Shown in pieces: positions 29,256 to 38,325 of a stretch of 64,000 nucleotides of DNA. Under the pieces are notes generated by a model that was not told the DNA's origin, ran no database searches, and saw nothing but the letters and a program-made list of their open reading frames with translations. Numbering within the stretch: position 1 is the stretch's first letter; every line of letters begins with the position of its first letter. The translations under genes and the position numbers were made by a program. The stretch comes from Bacillus atrophaeus (GTDB lineage Bacteria > Bacillota > Bacilli > Bacillales > Bacillaceae): the NCBI RefSeq assembly GCF_001584335.1, contig NZ_LSBB01000017.1, forward strand, positions 1 to 64,000, given 5' to 3'.

Positions 29256-30140
29256 TTATTCAAACATTTGCTCGTTGATGTAAGCGACAGGCATTTCTTT
29301 TCCAGTCCATAATTCAAATGCCATAGCCCCTTGCCAAACCATCATTCCCAAGCCATTAATCGTTTTACAGCCAGCTTCTTCAGCTTGCTCAAGCAGCTTG
29401 GATTTTACCGGATTGTAGACAACATCCGATACAATGAGATCAGGGCGGAGCATAGAAACATCCTCAATGACGCTTAACCCTTCAAGCGGTTTCATGCCAA
29501 CGCCTGTCCCATTGGCTAAAATATCACTTGAAGCGATTTCAGCTCGCAATGTTTCTTGATCTTCAAGCGGGTACACATTTGCTTTGCAGTTGGAATCTTT
29601 CATATCTTCATTAATAATGCGCACGTTTTCCACCGCTTTTTCAAAAAACGCGTCGTTACGGGCAAAGATTGAAATTTCAGCAAGACCTTCTAAAGCAGAT
29701 TGAATGGCGATCGGAGTAGCCGCTCCGCCAGAACCGATCAGCGTCATTTTTTTGCCTGCAATGTCTACGCCATGTTCTTTTAAGTTTCTTACATAGCCCA
29801 TACCATCTGTGCTGTGTCCTGTCAGTGTTCCGTTATCATTGACAACTGTGTTGACGGCTCCGGAAAATTTAGCGCTGTCAGCTAACTGATCAAGGTAAGG
29901 AATGATTTTCATTTTGTTCGGCATAGAAACGTTAAATCCTCTTACGCCTAAAGCGCGCATTCCAGTGACAACGTCTTCAAGCTGTTCATTGCCGACTTCA
30001 AATGCTAGGTAAGCATAGTTCAAACCTAGTTTTTTAAATGCTAGGTTATGCATTGTCGGTGATAAAGAATGTCCGATTGGTGTTGCTAAAAGTCCAATTA
30101 ATTGTGTTTTTCCATTAATCCGTCCAAGCTCTTTCGTCAT
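29256..30140 (-). CDS. aroE: Quinate/shikimate dehydrogenase (YdiB/AroE family)
   Basis: Oxidises quinate or shikimate to the 3-dehydro form with NAD(P). 294 residues from ATG 30140 with SD ctggaggaa; the upstream in-frame codons lack one. Substrate motif GHSLSPTMHN. The FNVSMPNK segment carries the catalytic Lys and reads as in E. coli YdiB rather than the NVTxPxK of biosynthetic AroE. STDGMGY follows, then the Rossmann GSGGAATPIAIQ and GMKPLEGLS. With an aroD and two transporters beside it, a role in uptake and catabolism or salvage of quinate/shikimate is likely (inference). Confidence 0.88.
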   Translation of the reverse strand: MTKELGRINGKTQLIGLLATPIGHSLSPTMHNLAFKKLGLNYAYLAFEVGNEQLEDVVTGMRALGVRGFNVSMPNKMKIIPYLDQLADSAKFSGAVNTVVNDNGTLTGHSTDGMGYVRNLKEHGVDIAGKKMTLIGSGGAATPIAIQSALEGLAEISIFARNDAFFEKAVENVRIINEDMKDSNCKANVYPLEDQETLRAEIASSDILANGTGVGMKPLEGLSVIEDVSMLRPDLIVSDVVYNPVKSKLLEQAEEAGCKTINGLGMMVWQGAMAFELWTGKEMPVAYINEQMFE

Positions 30141-30223
30141 GATAAAATTCCTCCAGTTCATATGATGGCAAATGATCTATTTTCAAATCAAGCTTACGGA
30201 TAAGCAAGAAGAAAACGCGAAGA

Positions 30224-30985
30224 TTAAAGGTTTTTGTGCAATATATTCAGTACATCACGCAATTCAGGCACAGGTATTTGGCCTGGCGCGGATGCTTCTT
30301 TTCCGGCGCCGAACGTACAAGCTGAACCGAAAATTTCTCCGGCGAGCCTGCTGACAAGGCCTGTCCCTGCCATTGACATCGTAATCAGCGGACGATCGGC
30401 GTACTTTGTTTTCATCGTATGTGTGGCATCTAGCAGCACCAGCAGATCTTCCGTCGTTTGCGGCATGACTGCAATTTTTGGAATATGCGCGCCGTACTCC
30501 TGCATTTTACGGAGACGGGCAATGATTTCTTCCTTTTCAGGCGTTTGATGAAAATCATGGTTTGACATAATGACGTAAACACCATTGTTTTCCGCTGTTT
30601 TCACAACAGATTTCACATCGGATTCATCATAAAATAATTCCACATCTACAAGGTCAATTTGTTTTGTTCTAATGACTGTTTTCAGCAATTCAATATAATA
30701 GCTGTCTTCAATTTTTTTATTTCCGCCTTCTTTATGGCTTCTGAAGGTGAAGAGAAGAAGCGTGTCAGGCAGAGCCTTTCTCAATTTTGCTGCCATGCCG
30801 GCAACAGCTTCTAAGCGATCGACTTCTTCATATACATCCGCGCGCCATTCAATGATGTCAGGATGTAATGATGTAACGGATTCAGCTTCTTGAAGCAGCT
30901 GTTCTTCTGTTGCCGCCATTAAAGGCACGATAATCTTCGGCACACCTTCGCCGATGGTTGTGTTTTTTATCGTAATGGTTTTCAT
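30224..30985 (-). CDS. aroD: 3-Dehydroquinate dehydratase, type I
   Basis: Interconverts 3-dehydroquinate and 3-dehydroshikimate through a Schiff base. 253 residues. The catalytic pair falls at the E. coli AroD numbers: His143 in MSNHDFHQTP and Lys170 in HIPKIAVMP. Substrate-binding Arg in EWRADVYE, and MSMAGTGLVSRLAGEIFGSA near the end. It lies between the YdiB-type dehydrogenase and the second transporter on one transcript. Bacillus already has a biosynthetic dehydroquinase elsewhere, so this is probably a dedicated extra copy. Confidence 0.92.
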   Translation of the reverse strand: MKTITIKNTTIGEGVPKIIVPLMAATEEQLLQEAESVTSLHPDIIEWRADVYEEVDRLEAVAGMAAKLRKALPDTLLLFTFRSHKEGGNKKIEDSYYIELLKTVIRTKQIDLVDVELFYDESDVKSVVKTAENNGVYVIMSNHDFHQTPEKEEIIARLRKMQEYGAHIPKIAVMPQTTEDLLVLLDATHTMKTKYADRPLITMSMAGTGLVSRLAGEIFGSACTFGAGKEASAPGQIPVPELRDVLNILHKNL

Positions 30986-31001
30986 CGCGTAAACTCCTTT
31001 T

Positions 31002-32189
31002 CTATCTCATGACTTGCTTATAGCGGTAACCAATGAATAGTGCTAATAAAATACTAATGACGGCAATGCCGACATCAAGCATAAATACAGAAGTCAGTCC
31101 GGCGCTCTTTGAAAGGATGCCGGTAACAAGCGGAATCAGAATGAACGCTAGGCTGGCTGCGGTGTTTACAAATGATGTAATGGTCCCTTTATTGGCAGGG
31201 AACAATTCTGCCATAACCGTCATCGCCAATTGGAAGACACCTGCGGTTGATAATCCGATGACAAACGAGCTGATAACAGAAACCGCCGGCTGATGGATAA
31301 ACAACAGAGCCAATAATGACACAAGCGCAATAGCCGGATAGACAATCATGACAGTAACAGGCTTAATGACTTTGTTTAACAGAACAGCTAATAATAAGAC
31401 TGAAACAAGCGCCCCGACGCTGTAGTAACTGAGCAATTGTACGGATTGCACCTCAGGCATTCCCAATACTTCTTGTCCGAATTTTGGAAGCCATACTTGA
31501 ACAAGCACGAATAACGCCGTTGATGTAAAGCCTAAAATAATGATGGCCAACCCTTCTTGCCGCAATTTAGGCTGAGATTTAAATTGGTCTTGCGCCGAAG
31601 CGCCTGATGTTCCGGCCGCATCTTTTTGGTTATGGTTCGGAAAAGCGACTTTTAACAGGAAGAATCCATTAATAAAGTAGATAATAGCCGGCAAGAAAAA
31701 CGTGTATCCGTAAAACAAATCTTTCGCCACAATGAATGAGATGAAAAACGGCAGCAATGTAGCGCCGATGGATACAAAGGCTTTGACCAGTACAGTCGCA
31801 GAACTTGCTTTTTTCGGAAATCCTTCAATAAGTGCAGGGTACGTACCTGAATCTAAAAATGAGTTCGCAATTCCCGCGCTGACCGCAAAGATAAACGCTA
31901 ACGCATAGTTAGGGGCAAGCGGTATGCCGATAAGAAAGATCAGATAAATAAATGATGCCGCAACGACAAATGGTTTTCTGCCGTATTTATCAGACAGCCT
32001 TCCAGCCACGGCCAATGAAACTAATTTCCCGATTCCGATCGCTGATACTAAATAGCTGATCCCGGCGGCAGTGGTGCCTAATTGTTTTGAAAGAGATTCC
32101 ATATTTGAGGCAAGGATGATATTAACCATACCTAATAAAAAGTAGTTGATATACAAACCAATTGCCATTTTTGTGTATTGATTTTTCAT
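31002..32189 (-). CDS. MFS transporter, YdiM/YdiN-like (copy 2)
   Basis: 395 residues, 12 helices, motif A LSDKYGRKPFVV at about 63-74. Paralogue of the transporter at 27739-28959. First gene of a three-gene minus-strand operon with aroD (16 bases downstream) and the dehydrogenase. Likely importer of a hydroaromatic acid for those enzymes (inference). It could alternatively correspond to the position of yfkL, an MFS gene of B. subtilis. Confidence 0.86.
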   Translation of the reverse strand: MKNQYTKMAIGLYINYFLLGMVNIILASNMESLSKQLGTTAAGISYLVSAIGIGKLVSLAVAGRLSDKYGRKPFVVAASFIYLIFLIGIPLAPNYALAFIFAVSAGIANSFLDSGTYPALIEGFPKKASSATVLVKAFVSIGATLLPFFISFIVAKDLFYGYTFFLPAIIYFINGFFLLKVAFPNHNQKDAAGTSGASAQDQFKSQPKLRQEGLAIIILGFTSTALFVLVQVWLPKFGQEVLGMPEVQSVQLLSYYSVGALVSVLLLAVLLNKVIKPVTVMIVYPAIALVSLLALLFIHQPAVSVISSFVIGLSTAGVFQLAMTVMAELFPANKGTITSFVNTAASLAFILIPLVTGILSKSAGLTSVFMLDVGIAVISILLALFIGYRYKQVMR

Positions 32190-32588
32190 GATGACATCCC
32201 CTATGTGAATTAATAAAGAATCGAATGGTTTAAAACAGTGTGTAATTAAAGCGCTTTCCTCTTCTGATATAATCCCTGCCTTTCATGTAACTTGGTGATT
32301 AACAAGCTGATAAAAACAGAGAGCAGCTTGTTAGGTACATCGTTATACTAAAGAATAAAGAATTTCACTTTGTGAACTAATATCCCAGAAATAAAACGGT
32401 CCGTTTGTTGCTTAGCCGATATTTTATTCTGTTTAGTATATCGTTCTACCAAACTCACAGTTATCATACTCCTTCTTTTTATCTATGTCAAACTTGTGAA
32501 CAAATATTTTTTTATTATTTAAAGTGAGAATTTATTATTTAAACCAGGGCATACAAAAAGACTTACCGGTTTACGGCAAGTCTTTTTG
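32190..32588. other. Structured intergenic region before MFS copy 2
   Basis: About 400 bases without a gene. Besides the cre-like site, it contains a near-perfect inverted repeat: 32334-32352 (ggtacatcgttatactaaa) against 32432-32450, with 16 of 19 positions complementary. Between the arms is the short palindrome aaacggtccgttt (32394-32406). A yfkK terminator ends the stretch. It could form a long RNA stem or be the footprint of a lost small insertion. Confidence 0.5.
32246..32259 (-). promoter_or_regulatory. cre-like/LacI-type operator upstream of the MFS-aroD-aroE operon
   Basis: On the minus strand ggaaagcgctttaa matches 12 of 14 cre positions and contains the perfect palindrome AAAGCGCTTT (32248-32257) with a central CG. 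It is 57 bases before the transporter start. Either CcpA or the local LacI-family protein could bind. Confidence 0.55.
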
Positions 32589-32590
32589 TT
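32551..32590 (-). terminator. Terminator of yfkK
   Basis: AAAAAGACTTaCCG pairs with CGGcAAGTCTTTTT around gttta, with a T-run on the minus strand. Confidence 0.85.
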
Positions 32591-32810
32591 ATTTGCGAAG
32601 AGAGGCAAGTTCTTGAGCGATCGCCTGCATTTCGCTTGGGCTGAATGATGCTTTTTTCATTACCATTTTATGAAGGTAGGTAAGATCCTCAATTTTTTCA
32701 TCGCTGAAATCTTCCGCTCTGATCACGCCGACATTCAGCATGTTGAGCTTTTGGGAAATCTCTTCAATCATTTGGTTCAATGTCTCTGTGTTTTGGCTGG
32801 ACAAATGCAT
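32589..32810 (-). CDS. yfkK: UPF0435 protein YfkK
   Basis: 73 residues, SD aaaggatgg. Small helical acidic protein ending in [18 protein letters not shown], the signature of the UPF0435 family (YfkK). No known function. It is a lone minus-strand gene divergent from yfkJ. Confidence 0.88.
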   Translation of the reverse strand: MHLSSQNTETLNQMIEEISQKLNMLNVGVIRAEDFSDEKIEDLTYLHKMVMKKASFSPSEMQAIAQELASLRK

Positions 32811-33038
32811 CCATCCTTTCTTTAGGCCATATTTGTCCTTTATATTCTAACAGAATTCCCTGAGAAAAAAAGCGCGTTTTCGCAGTGGTTAGTATGTAAG
32901 CTGGCGTATCTTTTTAGGGGGCTGTTTCTCCGGCGATTTCCGAAAAGAGAATGATGAGTCCGCAGACCACATAAAATATAAAGCATCAAACCGGCTTGTA
33001 CAGGACGCAGACAGTTTTAAAAAAATGACGGCATATGG

Positions 33039-33068
33039 TTGAAAACATTTCGGTTTTCTTACTATGAT
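33039..33068 (+). promoter_or_regulatory. Sigma-A type promoter of yfkJ-yfkI-yfkH
   Basis: TTGAAA (33039-33044) and TATGAT (33063-33068) are separated by 18 bases and lie about 55 bases before yfkJ. A SigB site is reported for this operon in B. subtilis, but I see no convincing match here. Confidence 0.55.
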
Positions 33069-33124
33069 ATCCTAAAGGTTTCTTTTTAAAGAAATGTGGG
33101 GAAAGATTAGGGAGGTCATACAAC

Positions 33125-33595
33125 ATGATAAAAGTTTTATTTGTTTGCTTGGGGAATATTTGCCGGTCACCCATGGCAGAAGCAGTGTTCAAGGATTTGG
33201 CCGAAAAAAACGGTTTGCAAGAGCAGATCAAAACAGATTCTGCCGGAATCGGCGGCTGGCACATCGGCAGCCCTCCGCATGAAGGGACACAGGAGATATT
33301 GCGGAGGAAGGGGATCAGCTTTGAAGGCATGCTGGCACGCCAAGTGTGTGAGCAGGATTTGGCTGATTTTGATTACGTGATAGCGATGGATGCGGAAAAC
33401 ATCGGACATTTGAGAAGCATGGCGGGTTTTAAAAAAGCGCCCCGTCTGGGAAGGCTGCTTGATTATGTGAAGGAGTCAGATGCGGCCGACGTGCCGGACC
33501 CTTATTACACAGGAAATTTTGATGAAGTTTATCAGCTGGTTGAGTCAGGCTGCCGGAATTTGCTGGAATCCATCAGAAAAGAACAAAATCTGTAA
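33125..33595 (+). CDS. yfkJ: Low-molecular-weight protein tyrosine phosphatase YfkJ
   Basis: 156 residues, SD tagggaggt. The phosphate loop CLGNICRS at residues 8-15 carries the nucleophilic Cys and Arg. The general acid Asp is in DVPDPYYTG. Dephosphorylates protein phosphotyrosine; linked in B. subtilis to ethanol stress resistance. First of three closely spaced genes. Confidence 0.94.
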   Translation: MIKVLFVCLGNICRSPMAEAVFKDLAEKNGLQEQIKTDSAGIGGWHIGSPPHEGTQEILRRKGISFEGMLARQVCEQDLADFDYVIAMDAENIGHLRSMAGFKKAPRLGRLLDYVKESDAADVPDPYYTGNFDEVYQLVESGCRNLLESIRKEQNL

Positions 33596-33617
33596 TCGAA
33601 AACGAAAGGGGTTTTGT

Positions 33618-33953
33618 ATGATGAAAAATGAACGAATGATGCTGAAGAATATGCTGATCGGTGCATCCATCGGCGCCGCGTTGTCTCTTTTTCATAAACC
33701 GACAAGGGACGCGTGCGGGTTGAAATGGATGATGTGCAAAAATAAGGTCCGGCTGTATCGGAGCAATCCGGAGCTTTTGAAAAATTCGATGATCACAAAA
33801 TTGGATGATACAAAAAAGCTCGCCCAATCACTTTCAGATGATTTAGGTTTTTTGAATAAACAAGTAAGCGAATTAAAGAAAACAACACCGAAAGTCATGG
33901 AGCTTGTTGAGGAAACCAAGGAGCATTTTTCAAAGAAAACAACTGACAATTGA
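33618..33953 (+). CDS. yfkI: YtxH-like stress protein YfkI
   Basis: 111 residues from ATG 33618 with SD gaaagggg; longer in-frame readings overlap yfkJ and have no ribosome site. Short N-terminal hydrophobic stretch (MLIGASIGAALSLF) followed by a basic helical, probably coiled-coil tail, like YtxH-type general stress proteins. It sits 22 bases after yfkJ. Confidence 0.82.
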   Translation: MMKNERMMLKNMLIGASIGAALSLFHKPTRDACGLKWMMCKNKVRLYRSNPELLKNSMITKLDDTKKLAQSLSDDLGFLNKQVSELKKTTPKVMELVEETKEHFSKKTTDN

Positions 33954-33970
33954 GCTGAGGTGAGACAGAC

Positions 33971-34810
33971 ATGGACTTTATAAAAGAGCTATTCGGGAGA
34001 TTTACCCTGCATGAAGGGCAAAGCAAATCAGCAGAGCTGGCGTATTTTTTTCTTCTATCTTTGTTTCCGTTTATGATCTTTATTTTAACGCTTGCCGCCT
34101 ATCTCCCGCTGACATCGGATGACGTGCTCGGAGTAGTGGATCAATATGCTCCGGACGGCGCTATGTCGCTTATACAATCTATTACCGAGCAAACATTAAA
34201 CAACCGCAACGGCGGGCTGCTTTCTTTCGGAATCATCGCGGCTCTCTGGTCGGCTTCAAACGGGATGAACGCCATCGTCAGAGCGTTTAACCACGCGTAT
34301 GAAGTTAAGGAAAACCGCTCTTTTATCATTGTTCGTCTAACCTCTATTTTCTTAACGATCGGGATGGTATTTACCATTTTAGTTGCCTTGCTGCTGCCGG
34401 TATTCGGTAAGCAGATCGGGCTTTTAACCGCTGAATTTGTCGGCGCGTCTGATATGTTTTTAGCGGTATGGGCCGCGGTGCGCTGGGGAATCAGCCCTTT
34501 GATTTTGCTGATCGTATTTTCCGCTTTGTATTTATTCGCCCCGAACAAAAAACTGTCATTGCGTTTCGTATTTCCAGGCGCGCTGTTTGCGACCATTGGC
34601 TGGATCGCGGTCAGCACATTATTTTCCTTTTACGTGGGCACCTACGCGAATTACAGTGCGACATATGGAAGCATCGGGGGAATTATCGTGCTGATGATCT
34701 GGTTTTACTTAAGCGGGATTTTAATTATTTTAGGAGGAGAAATCAACGCGCTTTTACATAAACGTAAAAAGCTTCCTGATGAAAATCCGGTTGATTCGAG
34801 CAACCTATAA
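33971..34810 (+). CDS. yfkH: YihY/BrkB-family membrane protein YfkH
   Basis: 279 residues, SD gctgaggtgag, 17 bases after yfkI. Six predicted helices and the family segments GILLSFG-like GGLLSFGIIAALWSASNGM (about 80-98) and YGSIGGIIVLMIWFYLSG (about 235-252). The family was once mis-named ribonuclease BN; its true role is unknown. Confidence 0.9.
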   Translation: MDFIKELFGRFTLHEGQSKSAELAYFFLLSLFPFMIFILTLAAYLPLTSDDVLGVVDQYAPDGAMSLIQSITEQTLNNRNGGLLSFGIIAALWSASNGMNAIVRAFNHAYEVKENRSFIIVRLTSIFLTIGMVFTILVALLLPVFGKQIGLLTAEFVGASDMFLAVWAAVRWGISPLILLIVFSALYLFAPNKKLSLRFVFPGALFATIGWIAVSTLFSFYVGTYANYSATYGSIGGIIVLMIWFYLSGILIILGGEINALLHKRKKLPDENPVDSSNL

Positions 34811-34851
34811 ACGAACAGGTATTGTTCAATCAGGCATGCGGAGGGATCATC

Positions 34852-34953
34852 ATGACAAAGCAAAAAGGCGGAAGCCATAACAAACAAAATTCGAAAAGCA
34901 AACCGAAACAAAAAACGAGCGGAAGTTCCAACGGACAAAACGGTTACCATTAG
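34852..34953 (+). CDS. Small basic Lys/Gln/Ser/Asn-rich protein
   Basis: A 33-residue ORF (MTKQKGGSHNKQNSKSKPKQ...) with a strong SD gcggaggg six bases before ATG. The composition is entirely hydrophilic with no hydrophobic core, resembling minor small spore proteins. It follows yfkH by 41 bases and is closed by the terminator at 34977, so it is probably the last gene of that transcript or is expressed alone. I do not recognise it. Confidence 0.6.
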   Translation: MTKQKGGSHNKQNSKSKPKQKTSGSSNGQNGYH

Positions 34954-34976
34954 ATACAGAGGGGATGACACCCCTA

Positions 34977-35014
34977 AAAAAAAGAGCTGGCTTTTAGCGT
35001 CAGCTCTTTTTTTA
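34977..35014. terminator. Bidirectional terminator between the small basic ORF and yfkF
   Basis: AAAGAGCTG (34981-34989) pairs with CAGCTCTTT (35001-35009), with flanking A- and T-runs. It reaches the yfkF stop codon. Confidence 0.9.
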
Positions 35015-36187
35015 ATGGGTGACAGAGTGTGACCCACTATGGGAAGGATGTTTTGTTTTGCCAAAAGCAATAGCAATCCAAACAACTGATAAAACAAAGG
35101 TGATGAAGTAAAACAGATTGGCATTTTCAAATATCTGCATATACCAGCCGCCGGCGATCGGACCGATGATGCTTCCGAGACTGAATGAGATACCGCAGAG
35201 CAAATTCCCCGCCGGAAGAAGGTGGGACGGCAAAAGGTCGGTCATATAACTGATCCCGAGTGTAAAGGTTGACCCAACAGCCATTCCGGCAATGAAAAAA
35301 CAGCACCCCAATACATAAGGCGACGGGAACAGACCGGCTGTCAAAAAACACAATGCGCCCGTTAATAGAATGATGAGCAGGACGTTCCTTCTGCCGTATT
35401 TATCACTTATTATGCCGAGCGGAAATTGAAACACAATGCTTCCGATGGCAAAAGCCGGCAGAATGAGTCCCACCGCATCAACCGAAATTCCCAGACGCAG
35501 CGCGTACACGGGAAAACTGCCGTTTAACGCTGTTTCTAAAAAACCGTAGCCAAAGGTCGGCATAAAGGCGATCCACCCTAAAAGCACAGCCTGATAAAAT
35601 CGTGAAAAACTATTTTCCGTCCCGGTTTCGTGAGGACTGGTTTCCGGGTATTCATTTTGTAGAAAGAACACAAAAAGCCACGCCAACAGACTGATGCAGC
35701 CGGATACGATAAAAGGCAGCGCTGGATTTGACTGAACGAGCGGCACCATGAAAGGGCCCGCGGCAAACCCAAGGCCGAATGACAGCCCGTACAGTGAAAG
35801 ATTTTTTCCGCGATTTTGTTTAGACGATCTGGAGGTCACCCATGTTTGAGTGGAAAAATGAAGCATGTGATCTCCGATTCCGATTAAAAGGCGCAGGAAA
35901 AACCAGATCCAGACGGATTGAAGCCATATAAAGCTGAATAAACTGACAATAACAAGGGCGCCGCCGATCACAATGAGCGGTTTGAACCCAAGCTTTCGAA
36001 GCGGCGCCTCCATAAAAGGCGCCGCGAGCAATACGCCGATATATAATCCGGTCGCATGCAATCCGTTTACAGCGGCTGATTCGCCTTGTGTTTCAAAAAT
36101 AATTGAGATCACAGGCAGCAGCATTCCTTGAGAAAATCCTGAAATTGAAACAAGCAGCACAAGAATAAAGAAATGAAATCGTGACAT
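35012..36187 (-). CDS. yfkF: MFS efflux-type transporter YfkF
   Basis: 391 residues, 12 helices, SD aaggagaaaacgcg. Motif A-like segments LGIISDKYGRRNVLLI (about 260-275) and the opening SISGFSQGMLLPVIS. The family includes multidrug exporters; the substrate is unknown. Monocistronic. Confidence 0.86.
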   Translation of the reverse strand: MSRFHFFILVLLVSISGFSQGMLLPVISIIFETQGESAAVNGLHATGLYIGVLLAAPFMEAPLRKLGFKPLIVIGGALVIVSLFSFIWLQSVWIWFFLRLLIGIGDHMLHFSTQTWVTSRSSKQNRGKNLSLYGLSFGLGFAAGPFMVPLVQSNPALPFIVSGCISLLAWLFVFFLQNEYPETSPHETGTENSFSRFYQAVLLGWIAFMPTFGYGFLETALNGSFPVYALRLGISVDAVGLILPAFAIGSIVFQFPLGIISDKYGRRNVLLIILLTGALCFLTAGLFPSPYVLGCCFFIAGMAVGSTFTLGISYMTDLLPSHLLPAGNLLCGISFSLGSIIGPIAGGWYMQIFENANLFYFITFVLSVVWIAIAFGKTKHPSHSGSHSVTH

Positions 36188-36361
36188 CGCGTTTTCTCCT
36201 TAGATGGGATCTATTCTTGATCGTACACCGATTTCCAAAAGACGGCAACAGGAAATTCGGCACGTGAAGGAGGTGAGGGCTGAAACGTGTGACTTGGTGT
36301 AATCATGATGTTTTTTGAGAAGAATAAAAAATAAATCAATATGATAAAAGGAGCCAATCAA

Positions 36362-37420
36362 ATGAATCGTATCTTTTTCATCTTAGTGGCGGCGGGGGTG
36401 CCGCTGTCAGTCATCGGCAGTTTGGTGCATTGGCCTGCGGCAATCTTATTTACCATCTATTGTATCACCATTATAGCGCTGGCAAGCTATATGGGAAGGG
36501 CGACAGAATCGCTGGCCATTATTGCCGGGCCCCGAATTGGCGGGCTTTTAAACGCGACCTTCGGCAATGCAGTTGAGCTTATCATTTCGATTTTCGCTTT
36601 AAAGGAAGGATTAACGGGCATCGTGCTCGCGTCTTTGACCGGTTCTGTTTTAGGAAATTTACTTTTGGTTGCCGGCTTATCGTTTTTTGTCGGCGGTTTG
36701 AAATACAAGCGGCAGGTATTCAATATTCATGATGCACGCCATAATTCCGGCCTTTTGGTTTTTGCCGTTATCGTCGCTTTTGTTATTCCTGAGATTTTTT
36801 CAATCGGTATGGGGCATACAAGCAAGCTTAATTTAAGTGTCGGCATCAGCGTGATCATGATTCTCCTGTATGTGGCTGCTCTTTATTTCAAGCTTGTCAC
36901 GCACCGAGGCGTCTATCAGCCGAAAAATGAAACAGCAAAACCTGAGGAAGAGGAACAGCCGGAATGGTCACTGAAAGCGGCTACTGCGGTATTGTTTGCG
37001 GCAACCATTGTCGTCGCCTACATTTCAGAAAATCTTGTGCACACCTTCCATTCGGTTGCAGCGCAATTCGGCTGGAGCGAACTTTTTATCGGGGTCATTA
37101 TCGTCGCCATTGTCGGAAACGCGGCGGAGCACGCGTCTGCTATTATTATGGCCTATAAAAATAAAATGGACGTGGCTGTTGAAATTGCGGTCGGCTCCAC
37201 ATTGCAGATTGCGATGTTTGTTGCACCGATACTCGTCATCTGTTCGCTGTTTTTCCCGACAAGCATGCCGCTCGTCTTTACGCTGCCGGAGCTCGTCTCA
37301 ATGGTATCGGCGGTGCTGCTGATGATTGCCATTTCAAATGACGGTGATTCCAATTGGTTTGAAGGAGCCACCCTGCTTGCGGCATATGTCATTATGGCGA
37401 TCGGTTTTTTCCTGCTTTAA
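36362..37420 (+). CDS. chaA: Ca2+/H+ antiporter ChaA (YfkE)
   Basis: CaCA-family calcium/proton exchanger. 352 residues from ATG 36362 with SD aaaaggag; the earlier ATG 36341 has none. 11 helices. The two inverted alpha repeats carry acidic motifs: GGLLNATFGNAVELIISIFA (about 60-79) and GNAAEHASAIIMA (about 244-256). Confidence 0.94.
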   Translation: MNRIFFILVAAGVPLSVIGSLVHWPAAILFTIYCITIIALASYMGRATESLAIIAGPRIGGLLNATFGNAVELIISIFALKEGLTGIVLASLTGSVLGNLLLVAGLSFFVGGLKYKRQVFNIHDARHNSGLLVFAVIVAFVIPEIFSIGMGHTSKLNLSVGISVIMILLYVAALYFKLVTHRGVYQPKNETAKPEEEEQPEWSLKAATAVLFAATIVVAYISENLVHTFHSVAAQFGWSELFIGVIIVAIVGNAAEHASAIIMAYKNKMDVAVEIAVGSTLQIAMFVAPILVICSLFFPTSMPLVFTLPELVSMVSAVLLMIAISNDGDSNWFEGATLLAAYVIMAIGFFLL

Positions 37421-37490
37421 CCTGAAAAAATAACGGATAACAATGTAGAGGGCGGAAAAGACTAAAGGAAAATGCCATAGAAAGAGTGAT

Positions 37491-38285
37491 ATGATGAAAA
37501 AGCTATGTAAGGCCACACTCATTGTGTTATTATCCTTTAGTTTTTTCGGCGTTCAGCCTATCCATGCTACAAAACCGTTTAAGATCCCTGATTCTGTTGC
37601 AAGCATTTCTAAGGAAAATACGTATCCGAATGCTTCGCAAGATCAGCCGACTCTCCAGCCGAGTAAGCTGGCGCAAGAATTGCTAGATACATCAGAGGTG
37701 GCAATTGAAAACCCGCATCTGATTAAAATGTTGAACGAGTCCACCATCTCCGGAACGCCTCTTGCTGTAGGCTACAGGGCGACAGTATTTCTCGGGAAAT
37801 GGGCGCTCGGGTACGAATCAAACGAAACCGTCGCCAACTGGGAGTACAAAAAAATCAATACAAACCGCGCTGACAACCGAGGCGGAGAGCAAACGGCTGA
37901 AATGAGATATTCTCAGGAGCGGCAATTCAGAGTAAAAGGCGATTTGACGGCAAAGGTTCCAAACGCAGAAGATGTCAGAAGCATGATGATGCAAAAAGCC
38001 ATGAAGAAAACCAGCCTTCCGCTCGCATTTGAGACAGTTGTGGGAGCCGGAACGAAGCGTGACCAAATGTATAAAATAGCAGCCAAAAAACTTGGTTACC
38101 TAAACGCTTATGCTCCGGCCGTGAATGAAAAGGGGAAAGTCACATACGGAGAAGTGTACTTGGTGCTGAAAGGCAATAAACGAAAGCTCGTTGTGAAAAA
38201 TGTCACTTCACAAGGGATCGGCGCTTGGATCCCCGTTCAAGACCACGTCACTTTCAGCTTCCAGCTTTCTGCACAGCCGAGGTAA
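37491..38285 (+). CDS. yfkD: Exported protein YfkD
   Basis: 264 residues (or 263 from the next ATG at 37494). Signal peptide to about residue 26 (ends IHATKP). The mature part is basic and fits the YfkD family with no recognised enzyme motif. SD-like gaaagagtg. B. subtilis yfkD is reported among SigB-controlled or stress genes. It lies 70 bases after chaA. Confidence 0.85.
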   Translation: MMKKLCKATLIVLLSFSFFGVQPIHATKPFKIPDSVASISKENTYPNASQDQPTLQPSKLAQELLDTSEVAIENPHLIKMLNESTISGTPLAVGYRATVFLGKWALGYESNETVANWEYKKINTNRADNRGGEQTAEMRYSQERQFRVKGDLTAKVPNAEDVRSMMMQKAMKKTSLPLAFETVVGAGTKRDQMYKIAAKKLGYLNAYAPAVNEKGKVTYGEVYLVLKGNKRKLVVKNVTSQGIGAWIPVQDHVTFSFQLSAQPR

Positions 38286-38325
38286 TAAAAAAACTGATTC
38301 CGTCTTAAACGGAATCAGTTTTTTA
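38286..38325. terminator. Bidirectional terminator between yfkD and yfkC
   Basis: AAAAAACTGATTCCG pairs perfectly with CGGAATCAGTTTTTT around tcttaaa. It spans the yfkC stop codon. Confidence 0.95.

Noticed and set aside
33480-33617. N-terminal extension of yfkI overlapping yfkJ
   Set aside because: ATG 33618 has the SD gaaagggg; the extension lies in the yfkJ coding region without initiation signals.
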